Positions 6,480-14,449 of a DNA stretch of 17,314 nucleotides are shown here, piece by piece (position 1 is the first letter of the stretch; each line of letters starts with the position of its first letter). A program made the translations under genes and the position numbers. A model generated the notes under the pieces. The model made no database searches, had not been told where the DNA came from, and worked only from the letters and a program-made list of their open reading frames with translations. This stretch comes from Chloroflexota bacterium. Its GTDB lineage: Bacteria > Chloroflexota > Anaerolineae > Aggregatilineales > UBA3940. The stretch is taken from contig DRKO01000492.1 in NCBI GenBank assembly GCA_011051745.1, positions 1 through 17,314 of the forward strand. The letters run 5' to 3'.

Positions 6480-7841
6480 TCAGTCCTCCGCCTTCCGCTC
6501 TCCGTCCTCTGCCCTCTTCCCGACGCTGACCCCTGTATAGAGCGGCGGGATGTAGTTCAACTCGCGGGCCTGAGCCTCCAGTTCCTCACGAAAATCAGGA
6601 TGGGCGATGTTGATCAAAGCCTGCGCCCGCTCGCGGATCGTCTTGCCGTAGAGATAGGCCACGCCGTACTCGGTCACAATGTAATGAACGTCATTCCGGG
6701 TCGTCACCACGCCTGCCCCTGGCTTAAGCTGGGCAACGATCCGGCTGATCGTCCCTTTCCTGGCCGTTGCGGGCAGGGCAATGATCGGCTTGCCGCCTTT
6801 GGAGCGGGCTGCCCCGCGCACAAAGTCCACCTGACCGCCCACACCGCTGTAGAGCTTCGGCCCGATGCTGTCGGCGCAAACCTGCCCGGTCAGGTCCACC
6901 TCAAGGGCGGAGTTGATCGAGATCATCCTGTCGTTCTGGGCGATCAGGAAGGGATCGTTGACGTACTCGGTAGGGTGCAGCTCAACGATCGGATTGTCGT
7001 CAATGAAATCATAGAGCCGCTGAGTCCCCAGCACGAACCCGGCGATGATCTTGCCGGGGTGGATGGATTTAGCCTCGTTGTTGATGATGCCGCGCTCCAC
7101 CAGCTCAATGACGCCATCCGAGAACAGCTCGGTGTGGATGCCCAGGTCTTTTTTGCCATCCAGATACTGGAGAACGGCATCGGGGATGCCGCCGATGCCG
7201 GTTTGCAGCGTGCTGCCATCCTCGATCAGGTCGGCAATGTGCCGCCCGATGGCCTGCTGGATCGGAGAAGGTTCACCCATCCTGAACTCAGGCAGGGGGT
7301 AATCCACCTCGATGATGTGATCGATCTTGCTGACGTGGATAAAGCTATCGCCCAGCGAGCGGGGCATGCGCGGGTTGATCTCGGCGATCACTGTCCTGGC
7401 GACTTCGGCGGCTGTCTTGGTCACCCCGACCTCGACGCCATATGAGCAGAACCCGTGTTCATCGGGCGGGGAGACGTGGATCAGCGCCGCATCCAGCGGA
7501 AGCTCCGTGCGCCACAGGCGCGGTATCTCCGAGAGGAAAACCGGCGTGAAGTCGGCTCGCCCCTCGTGCACCGCCTGCCGGACATCGGCGGAGATGAACA
7601 TCGTGTTCACACGAATGTGCCCCTGAAGCTCCGGCTTCACATGATCGCCCGTCCCGACTGTCAACACCTGCGCGATCTCGACGTTCTCCAGTTCCGGGGC
7701 ACGCGCCACCAGCGCCTTCAGGACGATCTGAGGGACGGAGCAGTTTCCGGTCAGGAAAACGCGGTCGCCTGATTTGATAGACCTGACGGCTTCTTCGGCG
7801 GTCGTGCGTCGCTCGCGGTACAGGTTAATCCAGTGAGGCAT
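6480..7841 (-). CDS. Acyl-CoA:carboxylate CoA-transferase (acetyl-CoA hydrolase/transferase, 4-hydroxybutyrate type)
   Basis: This is a class I-type CoA-transferase that moves CoA between acyl-CoA and a free carboxylate (often acetate) through a glutamyl-CoA intermediate in the cytoplasm. The 453-aa length matches the 4-hydroxybutyrate/butyrate:acetate branch. Seen in order are the N-terminal fold with VSPPDEHGFCSYG (123-135), the Gly-rich QTGIGGIP (213-220) and HTELFSDG (236-243), whose Glu238 aligns with the known catalytic Glu. SIGPKLYSGVGGQVDF and an EYGVAYLYGKTIRERA block near the C-terminus follow. The actual acyl substrate cannot be read from the sequence. The start lies 2 nt after the ald stop, with GGAG inside the end of ald, so translation is probably coupled. 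It is the last gene of the minus-strand run and ends at a shared hairpin. Simple acetyl-CoA hydrolase activity is the main alternative. Confidence 0.93.
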   Translation of the reverse strand: MPHWINLYRERRTTAEEAVRSIKSGDRVFLTGNCSVPQIVLKALVARAPELENVEIAQVLTVGTGDHVKPELQGHIRVNTMFISADVRQAVHEGRADFTPVFLSEIPRLWRTELPLDAALIHVSPPDEHGFCSYGVEVGVTKTAAEVARTVIAEINPRMPRSLGDSFIHVSKIDHIIEVDYPLPEFRMGEPSPIQQAIGRHIADLIEDGSTLQTGIGGIPDAVLQYLDGKKDLGIHTELFSDGVIELVERGIINNEAKSIHPGKIIAGFVLGTQRLYDFIDDNPIVELHPTEYVNDPFLIAQNDRMISINSALEVDLTGQVCADSIGPKLYSGVGGQVDFVRGAARSKGGKPIIALPATARKGTISRIVAQLKPGAGVVTTRNDVHYIVTEYGVAYLYGKTIRERAQALINIAHPDFREELEAQARELNYIPPLYTGVSVGKRAEDGERKAED

Positions 7842-7843
7842 GG

Positions 7844-8935
7844 TTATGTCTCCATCACCAGCGCGGCCAGCCGCTCGTTGTAAATCTGCCCATCATGAAC
7901 AGCCACGCCGCGCCTGAGATCGGGGTCAGCTTCGATGGCAGCCTGTGTGCCCTCATCGGCCAGCCTGCGGATGTACGGCCAGGCGGCGTTGAGGTAGGCG
8001 TTGGTGGCCGTGCGAGCCACCACGCCCGGCATATTCGGCACGCAGTAATGGATGATCCCCTCTTCAACGAACACCGGATCGCGGTGCGTCATCGGGCGGC
8101 TGGTTTCCACGCACCCGCCCTGATCAATCGAGATATCCAGAATCACGCTACGGGGCCGCATCAGGCGCACCATCTCCCGCGTGACGAGCACGGGGGCCCG
8201 CTCGCCGGGGACGAGCACCGCCCCGACCAGAATCCGGGCGGATTTCAGGGCGCGGGCGATGTTGAAGTCATACGAGACCATCGTGGAGACCTGCCCCTGG
8301 AAACGCTCCTCGATGCTCTGCAATCGCTCTAAATCCCGATCCAGCACGGATATTCGCGCCCCCAGCCCGTGAAAGGCGACCGCTGCGTTCGTACCCACCG
8401 TGCCCGCTCCCAGAATACACACCTCCACCGGCGGAATGCCCGCGATGCCGCTGATCAGGACGCCGCTCCCGCCCCCGTCATTCTGGAGCCAGCGAGCGGC
8501 GACCTGAGGAGCCATCCGCCCCGCGATCTCGCTCAGGGGGTACAGAACGGGTAGCTTGCCGTCCTCACGCTGGATGGTCTCGTAGGCAATAGCCGTGATC
8601 CCTTTCTGCAGCAGAGCCTGAGTCAGTTCGCGGGGGCGGGCCGCCAGATGCCAGAAGGCGCAGATCGTCTGCTCGTCCCGTGCTATCTCCAGTTCCTCCT
8701 GCGAAGGACTCCCGACCTTCAGGACGAGATCGGCCCGCTGGTACACCTCCTGAGCGCCATAGACGATCCGCCCACCTGCCCGCTCATAGTCTCGATCTTC
8801 GAACCCCGCTCCCTCTCCGGCCCCCTGCTCAATGTAGCAGCGATGCCCGGCCTGAGTCAGCAGATACACGCCCCGGGGCGTCAACCCGACCCGGTACTCG
8901 TCCAGATGCCTCTCGACAGGAATCCCTATATCCAT
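7844..8935 (-). CDS. ald: Alanine dehydrogenase
   Basis: This enzyme catalyses the reversible NAD-dependent deamination of L-alanine to pyruvate and ammonia. The 363 aa are a normal full length. Conserved elements are the N-terminal IGIPVE...EYRVGLTP with Arg15 (pyruvate binding) and the GAGEGAGF loop (38-45). LVLKVGSP follows with Lys73, matching the family's active-site Lys. FWHLAA contains the catalytic His96, and the Rossmann motif is ILGAGTVG. The catalytic Asp lies in ILDISIDQGGC, and the C-terminal MPGVVARTATNA segment is present. An AGGAG Shine-Dalgarno lies about 10 nt before the ATG. The downstream CoA-transferase follows after 2 nt, which suggests that pyruvate or acetyl-CoA from alanine is handled together with acyl exchange. 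A related saccharopine or transhydrogenase-alpha protein is unlikely given the His/Asp motifs. Confidence 0.95.
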   Translation of the reverse strand: MDIGIPVERHLDEYRVGLTPRGVYLLTQAGHRCYIEQGAGEGAGFEDRDYERAGGRIVYGAQEVYQRADLVLKVGSPSQEELEIARDEQTICAFWHLAARPRELTQALLQKGITAIAYETIQREDGKLPVLYPLSEIAGRMAPQVAARWLQNDGGGSGVLISGIAGIPPVEVCILGAGTVGTNAAVAFHGLGARISVLDRDLERLQSIEERFQGQVSTMVSYDFNIARALKSARILVGAVLVPGERAPVLVTREMVRLMRPRSVILDISIDQGGCVETSRPMTHRDPVFVEEGIIHYCVPNMPGVVARTATNAYLNAAWPYIRRLADEGTQAAIEADPDLRRGVAVHDGQIYNERLAALVMET

Positions 8936-8966
8936 TTAACCGGCTCTCCTGTATCTCATGTTCCGC

Positions 8967-9019
8967 CAGGCAGGCTTTTGATCGCACGCACGTTTCGCGC
9001 CGGAGCCTGCTCCTGCCTG
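8967..9019. repeat. Inverted repeat between the BON-domain gene and ald
   Basis: CAGGCAGG (8967-8974) and CCTGCCTG (9012-9019) form an 8-bp stem with a long 37-nt spacer in the 115-nt gap before ald. It could limit read-through from the BON gene or stabilise the ald message. No T-run is present on the minus strand, so I do not call it a terminator. Confidence 0.3.
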
Positions 9020-9050
9020 CTGGCAGCGCGGCGACAGGGCGCGGCCAGTC

Positions 9051-9506
9051 TCAGGCTTCATCGGCAACGATCAGTCGGTCAATCACCATGCGTGCCCCCG
9101 GAACCTCGGAAGCTCGCTCAATGGCGGCCCTGCGCTCTTCCTCGCTGATAACCTTGCCGCTCAGCGTCACCGCGCCCTGATAGCTCGACACGCTGATCCC
9201 CCGCTCCTTCAGGGTCGAGTCGCTCGCCAGCGCCTGCGCAACCCCCATCTCGATCTGGGAGTCATCGGTCAGGTTGTCCACCACCTTCCGGACGCCGGGG
9301 GTCGTGGCAGTGACGTAAAGCACGGCACGGCGCATAACGGGGGAAAGAACAATGCCGCTCAGTGTGACGACTCCATCCTCGATCTGAATATCAATGGGAA
9401 CGTGCGTCTCGCGCACCATGGGGAGGCTCTCGATCGCGTGTTTCACTCTGTCGTAGAGCAAAATGTCATCTTTTGAGATTTTCGGCTCGATGATTTGCTG
9501 AACCAC
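9051..9506 (-). CDS. Two-BON-domain protein
   Basis: This 151-aa protein is made of two consecutive BON (OsmY/nodulation-like) domains, about residues 14-81 and 84-149. Each has the typical pattern of a helix, then 'hxhxxGxVTLSGxV', then a helix with 'xPGVxxVxDxL'. The core motifs are DGVVTLSGIV (44-53) and GAVTLSGKV (111-119). BON domains are thought to bind phospholipid or other membrane surfaces and are common in stress-related proteins. There is no signal peptide or membrane helix here, so it is probably cytoplasmic or membrane-peripheral. The start is a GTG preceded at close range by GGAGGG. It lies between recJ and ald on the same strand, with about 100-nt gaps on both sides, so a shared function is not implied. 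Confidence 0.87.
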   Translation of the reverse strand: MVQQIIEPKISKDDILLYDRVKHAIESLPMVRETHVPIDIQIEDGVVTLSGIVLSPVMRRAVLYVTATTPGVRKVVDNLTDDSQIEMGVAQALASDSTLKERGISVSSYQGAVTLSGKVISEEERRAAIERASEVPGARMVIDRLIVADEA

Positions 9507-9612
9507 ATTACCCTCCGTCTTGTAGTCTCATAGTGTGGGGCAGACGTTATCATGCCACAGAACGCCGCCCGGAGTCAGTGTAAAAGGCCAGATGTCCGGC
9601 TGACATTCGTCA

Positions 9613-11928
9613 TCAGTCGAACCGGCCCGGGGGATGGAAGAACCGCGCCGGATCGGATCGGCGGAAGTAGCGCCGGAAGGCAGCCGTTTCCTCCAGCGAC
9701 GCCCGGAGCGAGTCCAGAAGCGGCTCCAGAGCGGTGCGGTCGGCCTGCCCCTGTCCTCCGCGCCGGAAGCGCAACCGATCTTCCTCCAGCCACTCGATCT
9801 CGATCTTGCCGCCAGCGGCCATCCATTCCAGCCCCTGCCGGACGGCGAACTCGCGCTGGGCGGTCGCTCCGGCCAGCCGCAGCAGCGACACCTCGCCACC
9901 GTATTCGCGCAGGGCGTACTTGACCAGCCCTCCCAGCCGTTTAAGGAACGCCTCCGCCGAAGTATCGGGCACGGCGCGGGCCACGACGTAAATCAGCGTG
10001 GCTCCCGTCCGCGCCAGCACCTGCGCGAGTTCCTGTGGGCCGGGTGGGGCTGTCCAGATCACCAGCGCTCTGGCCGGCGGGAGGGTCGCCCGTGTCCCGA
10101 CCTGCTCCGGCTCAAAAGGTAATCCCTCAGAAGACACGCCCTCCACCCAGACGGCGTACTCCTCCGCATCCACCGCCAGCGCGGGATCGGGTTCCTCGCG
10201 CAGGTCAACCACTTCATAGCGCGGCCCGACCTCGGCCTCAACGCCCGGCACGGCACGGTGATCCACCCACTCCAGTTGAAGCGAACGCCGCCCTTTGTAA
10301 TCATTGATGCGCGGGATGTACAGCAGATCGAAGGCGGACGGCGGAGCGGGATGTTCACTACCCCTCCACCAGGTGACCGTGTACTCGTTCCCGGCCTCGT
10401 CCTCTATCGTGACGCGCCGATGCCGGTTGTTGACGCCGAATCCGGAGTAGGACACCAGCCGGACGCCCGGAGCCATCAGGTGAACGGGCGGGTTGCCCTC
10501 CCCGAACGGGGCCAGCCGGTTGAGTTCCTCGGCCAGTTCCATCGAAAGATCGCCCGGCGGGACAACGGCGTCAACCGGATAGCCGCTCCGGGCCTCCGGA
10601 TCGCGCCGCTCGGCGACCGTGTTCGAGAGCCGCCGCCGGAACTGGGGGATCAGGTCAGGGTCGAGGACCAGACCCGCCGCGCCGGGATGTCCGCCATACG
10701 AGATCAGCAGGTCGGCGTTGGCGGCGATGCACGCCCCGATGTTCACGCCCGGCACGGAGCGTGCCGAGCCGCGCGCCGGTTGCCCCTCCTGAAGGGAAAG
10801 CAGCACCGCGGGCCGATCGTACTGCTCCACCAGACGGGAGGCGACGATCCCGATCACGCCCGGATGCCAGTCCTGACCGGCCAGCACGAGCGCCTCGAAG
10901 TTCAGCAGCGATGGCTCGGCCACGATCTGCGCCTGAGCCGCGCCGTAAATCTGATCCTCGATCTGCTTGCGTTTGTTGTTCAGGAGCTCAAGCTGTGAGG
11001 CGATCTGCGCTGCCCGCGCCTCATTGTCCGTTGTCAGCAGCTCGACCGCCAGGCTCGCATCGCCCAGCCTGCCGAGCGCGTTCAGGCGTGGCCCCACCTG
11101 ATAGCCAATGGTATCCGTTGAGAGGGCGGAGATGTCCACCTGAGCGGAGGCCATCAGAGCCCGCAGGCCGATCCGCCGGGGATTGCGCAGGGAGTCCATC
11201 CCCAGTTGCAACAGGTAGCGCGTATCCAGTCGCTGGGTAGCTACGTCCGCCACAATGCCCAGCGCGACAAGGTCCAGAAAGCGCTGCGCGTCCGCCTCTC
11301 GTCCGGCCAGCCTGTAGAGGTACTGCACCAGCTTGTAGGCCACACCGACACCGGGGAGGTCGCGCAGAGGGTGGCCTTCCGGGAGCCGCTGGGGGTTGAC
11401 GATAGCGGGTGCATCGGGCAGGCGCGGCGGCAGGGCATGGTGATCGGTGATCAGCATGGTAACGCCGTTGACCTGCGCCGCCTCGACCGCTTCATGGGCT
11501 GCCACGCCCGTATCACAGGTCAGCACCAGATCGATCCCCCGGCGGATGTATTCGACCAGCACATCGGCATGAACGCCGTGCCCGTGCTTCAGCCGGTGAG
11601 GGATATGGTAGCGCACATCCGCGCCGAGGGTTCGCAGCGCGTCAACCAGCAGGGCGGTTGATGTCTGGCCGTCCACATCGAAGTCGCCCCAGACTAGCAT
11701 CCGTTCCCCGCGCTGGATGCCCTCATGCAGGCGGCTGGCCGCTTTCGTCAGATCGGGTAACTCCTCAGGAGGGCTGGGCGTGTAGTAGCGTGGATCGAGG
11801 AACGCCCGCGCGGTGGCCGGGTCGGTGATGCCCCGCCGCGCCAGAATCTCTGCTACAAGGGGGTCTCCGCCGACAACCCGGTACAGTTCGCCGGGGACGG
11901 CAACTTCGGGGGGTTCCAGCCAGTCCAA
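9613..11928 (-). CDS. recJ: Single-stranded-DNA-specific exonuclease RecJ (long form)
   Basis: RecJ is a 5'-3' single-strand DNA exonuclease of the DHH phosphoesterase family, used in recombination and mismatch or base-excision repair. The metal-binding motifs are present: GDFDVDG (81-87), CDTG (138-141), TDHH (161-164) and LGIVADVA (223-230). GPRLNALGRLGDA (279-291) and WHPGVIGIVASRL (354-366) follow, then the DHHA1 motif GGHPGAAG (412-419) and an OB-fold region about 460-575. At 771 aa it is about 200 residues longer than the E. coli type. The extra C-terminal part (about 575-771) resembles in length the extension of Firmicutes RecJ and has no motif I recognise. Motif I has Phe where Tyr is common, and all acidic residues are kept. 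AGGAGA stands just upstream of the ATG, and a TGCTATAAT promoter lies ahead. Confidence 0.96.
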   Translation of the reverse strand: MDWLEPPEVAVPGELYRVVGGDPLVAEILARRGITDPATARAFLDPRYYTPSPPEELPDLTKAASRLHEGIQRGERMLVWGDFDVDGQTSTALLVDALRTLGADVRYHIPHRLKHGHGVHADVLVEYIRRGIDLVLTCDTGVAAHEAVEAAQVNGVTMLITDHHALPPRLPDAPAIVNPQRLPEGHPLRDLPGVGVAYKLVQYLYRLAGREADAQRFLDLVALGIVADVATQRLDTRYLLQLGMDSLRNPRRIGLRALMASAQVDISALSTDTIGYQVGPRLNALGRLGDASLAVELLTTDNEARAAQIASQLELLNNKRKQIEDQIYGAAQAQIVAEPSLLNFEALVLAGQDWHPGVIGIVASRLVEQYDRPAVLLSLQEGQPARGSARSVPGVNIGACIAANADLLISYGGHPGAAGLVLDPDLIPQFRRRLSNTVAERRDPEARSGYPVDAVVPPGDLSMELAEELNRLAPFGEGNPPVHLMAPGVRLVSYSGFGVNNRHRRVTIEDEAGNEYTVTWWRGSEHPAPPSAFDLLYIPRINDYKGRRSLQLEWVDHRAVPGVEAEVGPRYEVVDLREEPDPALAVDAEEYAVWVEGVSSEGLPFEPEQVGTRATLPPARALVIWTAPPGPQELAQVLARTGATLIYVVARAVPDTSAEAFLKRLGGLVKYALREYGGEVSLLRLAGATAQREFAVRQGLEWMAAGGKIEIEWLEEDRLRFRRGGQGQADRTALEPLLDSLRASLEETAAFRRYFRRSDPARFFHPPGRFD

Positions 11929-11962
11929 TGAGCTTCTCCTGCCGCTATATGCCTGCCCTCAG

Positions 11963-11990
11963 ATTATAGCAGGCCTGCGGCTTGCTCCAA
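11963..11990 (-). promoter_or_regulatory. Extended -10 promoter of recJ with palindromic spacer
   Basis: On the minus strand TATAAT (11968-11963) is preceded by TGC, an extended -10. A weak -35, TTGGAG (11990-11985), lies 16 nt upstream. The start of transcription would be near 11956, about 28 nt before the recJ ATG. GCAGGCCTGC (11969-11978), a perfect 10-bp palindrome, fills the spacer next to the -10 and could be an operator. Confidence 0.6.
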
Positions 11991-12065
11991 CCGGCGGACC
12001 TTCTCCCAGCTCGTCCGGGCCGCTGACGGAGCGGAGGCGGAGGGAATGGCGCTCTGTCCTTCGTT

Positions 12066-12590
12066 TTACCCTGCTTCGATAGCGTTAACCAGCTCGCGGC
12101 AGAAGCTGGGAATATCAGCGACGACGCGACCCCACACGATGTTTCCATCGCGGAAGGCGCTCTCATCCACCCACTCGGCCCCTGCGTTGATCAGGTCATC
12201 ACGGATACCGGTGCTGCCGGTCGCTCTGTGCCCCCTGACGATCCCCGCCGAGATCGGAACCCAGCCGCCATGACAGATCGAGCCGATGATCTTCCCCGCT
12301 GAGTACATCTCACGCACCAGATCGAGCACGGCCTGATAGCGGCGGAGCTTGTCGGGGCACCAGCCGCCGGGGATCACAAGGGCATCAAATTCACCGGCAT
12401 CAACCTGATCGGCGGTTGTGTCGGGGCGGGCGATCAGGCCGCCTTTGCCCCGGTAGACATCGCTGCTCCCCGTCCCCACCGTGACAACCTCCGCGCCCTC
12501 TTCCTCCAGACGCATCCGGGGAACCCAGTATTCCAGGTCCTCGAACTCCCGCTCGATGAGAATGGCGACCCGTTTGCCTTTTAGCCGCAT
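12066..12590 (-). CDS. DJ-1/PfpI family protein (class I glutamine amidotransferase-like)
   Basis: This 174-aa cytoplasmic protein has the complete PfpI-type fold. The catalytic Cys106-His107 lies in the nucleophile elbow GSICHGGW (103-110). The partner Glu17 lies in EFEDLE (15-20), aligned with the Glu of the PH1704-type REFED/NEFED motif. VIPGGWCPD (72-80) and the C-terminal 'DIPSF' segment (159-163) also match the family. Members have been reported as intracellular proteases, as glyoxalase/deglycase-like enzymes and as stress proteins, and the sequence alone does not decide among these. AAGGGG stands about 6 nt before the ATG. The gene follows the LysM protein by 37 nt with no terminator between, so the two may be co-transcribed. 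recJ has its own promoter 138 nt downstream. Confidence 0.92.
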   Translation of the reverse strand: MRLKGKRVAILIEREFEDLEYWVPRMRLEEEGAEVVTVGTGSSDVYRGKGGLIARPDTTADQVDAGEFDALVIPGGWCPDKLRRYQAVLDLVREMYSAGKIIGSICHGGWVPISAGIVRGHRATGSTGIRDDLINAGAEWVDESAFRDGNIVWGRVVADIPSFCRELVNAIEAG

Positions 12591-12627
12591 GATGTCCCCT
12601 TTCTACCGCTCCCTTACGTCGTCGGCT

Positions 12628-14148
12628 TTACGGATTGACACAGCGCACATACGCATCATCAATGTAGCTGTCGTTGTGGGCAAGAGGCCACAGCCGCAGG
12701 TTTTCAAAGAAAACGGTCGTCTGGCGGCCAGTCGCGGTGAAGGTATAGCGGATCAGGGCATACTGATCATACGTACCATCCGCGTACCCGAACGCACGGC
12801 TGATCAGCACCCCGTCATCAAAGGCGAAGTCCCCGCCGGAGAGATCGACGCGGATGAACCAGAGCGAGTTATCCCGGTCATCTTGAGTGGCAATATCCGA
12901 GGTATAGGGGCCATTGCTGCCCAGCCACGAGGCCGCACTCCAGCTCTGGACGTAGGCCCCGGCCTCACAGAGCGCGCCCGGCGTTGTCTCGATGGTCTGG
13001 TAAACCCCCGCCCGACAGGAGCGGAAGAAGCAGAACCACTGTTGAGCCGTCTGGCCTCCGTGCACGCGGTTCGGGATATCGGTGCTCTTGAACTCCGGAC
13101 GCCCCATCGTCAGACCCTCAGGGTTCCCGCTGCCCTGACGCGGGGCCGGACACTTGGAGGACGTATAAGGCTCATCGCAATAGAAGGGCTGCCACCCTTC
13201 AAAAACGTTGATCTCACCAAACAGGACGGGCCGCGTGGATCCTTCAAAGCCGGGGTTAACCAGCAGGTTCGGCGCGTCAGCCGGAACGGTGCCAGCCACG
13301 CGCGGCGTGGGGGTGGGAATGCCTGATGAGGTGGGAACCGGCGTGGGAATGGGGGTAGAGGTCGGCCTCGGCGTCGCGGTAGCCGTCAGCTGTGGCGTGG
13401 CGGTCGGTATGCTGGTCGGAGACGCGGTTGCGGTCGGTTCCGCTTCTTCGGAGGAAGTGGCCTCAGGTGTTGGGGAGACCTCCCCGGTAGCCTCAGGAGT
13501 GGCGGTCGGCGTGGCCGTGCTTTCTTCGCCCTGGCGGATGATGAGCCTCTGCCCCGCGTAGATCAGGTTGGGATTCTCCAGACCGTTGAGCAACGCAAGG
13601 GCCTGATAGGTTGTGCCGTAACGCAGGGCGATCTGGCTGAGCGTCTCTCCGGGCGCTACCACGTGGATAAGCGGCCCGGTGACCTCTTCGCTGGCAGGTG
13701 TGGCCTCGACCTCCTCCGTAGGAGCGGGGGTTGTGGTGGCAGGGACTTCTTCTCCGGCTGAAATCCGCAACACCTGCCCGACGTAAAGCACGTTGGCGTT
13801 GCCCAGGTTGTTCAGCCTGACCAGCTCATCAACCGTTGTTCCAAAGCGCCGTGCGATGCTGAACAGCGTATCCCCCCGCACGACGGTATACGTCTGCCCG
13901 CCCGGCGGAGCCGCGCTGCTCTCCCCGCCGGGGATGATAAGCACCTGTCCGGCGTAGATCAGGCTGGGGTTGGTGATGCCGTTGGCAAACGCCAGTTGTT
14001 CCACCGTCAAACCGTACCGCCGCGCGATACTGAACAGTGTTTCTCCCGGCTGGACAACATGAGTGCGTTCCTGCGCCAGCGCAACCGTGCTGCTGGAGAG
14101 CACAAACAGCAGCACAACGACTATGCCTAATATCCGTCGGATGCTCAT
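12628..14148 (-). CDS. Secreted protein with three LysM domains, Thr/Pro linker and Cys-rich C-terminal domain
   Basis: This 506-aa cell-envelope protein has a signal peptide (1 to about 26, ending VALAQ). Three LysM domains follow (about 29-73, 86-130 and 161-205), each with the GETLxxIAxRYG...IYAGQxLII pattern; LysM domains bind peptidoglycan or other N-acetylglucosamine polymers. A low-complexity Thr/Pro/Ala linker (about 208-285) leads to a ~210-residue C-terminal region starting NLLVNPGFEG (294-303). That opening is typical of a jelly-roll carbohydrate-binding-like module. It contains six Cys that could form three disulfides, consistent with export. I see no catalytic motif. A GTG at 14163 in frame would add five residues but lacks a ribosome binding site. 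The ATG at 14148 has GGAG 9 nt upstream, so I chose it. Role inferred: wall-bound structural or glycan-binding protein. Confidence 0.9.
   Translation of the reverse strand: MSIRRILGIVVVLLFVLSSSTVALAQERTHVVQPGETLFSIARRYGLTVEQLAFANGITNPSLIYAGQVLIIPGGESSAAPPGGQTYTVVRGDTLFSIARRFGTTVDELVRLNNLGNANVLYVGQVLRISAGEEVPATTTPAPTEEVEATPASEEVTGPLIHVVAPGETLSQIALRYGTTYQALALLNGLENPNLIYAGQRLIIRQGEESTATPTATPEATGEVSPTPEATSSEEAEPTATASPTSIPTATPQLTATATPRPTSTPIPTPVPTSSGIPTPTPRVAGTVPADAPNLLVNPGFEGSTRPVLFGEINVFEGWQPFYCDEPYTSSKCPAPRQGSGNPEGLTMGRPEFKSTDIPNRVHGGQTAQQWFCFFRSCRAGVYQTIETTPGALCEAGAYVQSWSAASWLGSNGPYTSDIATQDDRDNSLWFIRVDLSGGDFAFDDGVLISRAFGYADGTYDQYALIRYTFTATGRQTTVFFENLRLWPLAHNDSYIDDAYVRCVNP
13294..13527 (-). repeat. 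Low-complexity Thr/Pro linker coding region
   Basis: This is degenerate TATPT/TPTP coding sequence between the third LysM domain and the C-terminal domain. On the plus strand it reads as a Val/Gly-rich open frame, which is an artefact of the repeat. Such linkers are usually extended and often glycosylated in exported proteins. Confidence 0.7.
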
Positions 14149-14385
14149 CACGCTTTGCTCCACAATCCCGAAGGCCAGCCTCGGTCATCCCGATAACAGT
14201 TCCAGCAGGCCGAAATATGCCAGAAGATGTGCCAGAGCAGGCATCATGTGAGAGAACACCTCTCCGGCCCCGGAACGTGCTACTCTTCCCCACTCATCAT
14301 ACACACATCCCTGCCGGGAGACAAGCAGGAAGGGCGCGTCCCTCTCATCCCTCAGAGTTTCTCCCTGTTGTTGCCTCTCCGAGAC

Positions 14386-14415
14386 TTGACAGCCCTCTCT
14401 TCCTGCGCCTATAGT
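14386..14415 (+). promoter_or_regulatory. Near-consensus sigma70-type promoter
   Basis: TTGACA (14386-14391) and TATAGT (14410-14415) are separated by 18 nt, and the predicted start is near 14422. It drives the small elongation-factor-like gene, leaving only a ~28-nt leader that contains the AGGGAG ribosome binding site (14436-14441). The hexamers are identical to those of the Rieske operon promoter. The region 14164-14385 upstream, which must also hold the divergent LysM promoter, shows no other clear signal. Confidence 0.75.
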
Positions 14416-14449
14416 GTTTTTAAGCGAACCACTCTAGGGAGAAAAGCCG

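Noticed and set aside
6600..7445. 281-codon plus-strand open frame inside the CoA-transferase gene
   Set aside because: It is the antisense shadow of a gene with intact catalytic motifs, and it has no family resemblance.
12020..12034. CCGCT-GACGG-AGCGG hairpin after the DJ-1/PfpI gene as a terminator
   Set aside because: The stem is only 5 bp without a T-run, and such stems are common by chance in GC-rich DNA.
13208..13561. Val/Gly-rich plus-strand open frame
   Set aside because: It is produced by reading the Thr/Pro linker repeats of the LysM gene backwards; no ribosome binding site.
13565..14062. Regularly spaced similar segments as a CRISPR-like array
   Set aside because: The similarity comes from the three LysM domains in one coding frame; spacing and sequence are not those of a CRISPR array.
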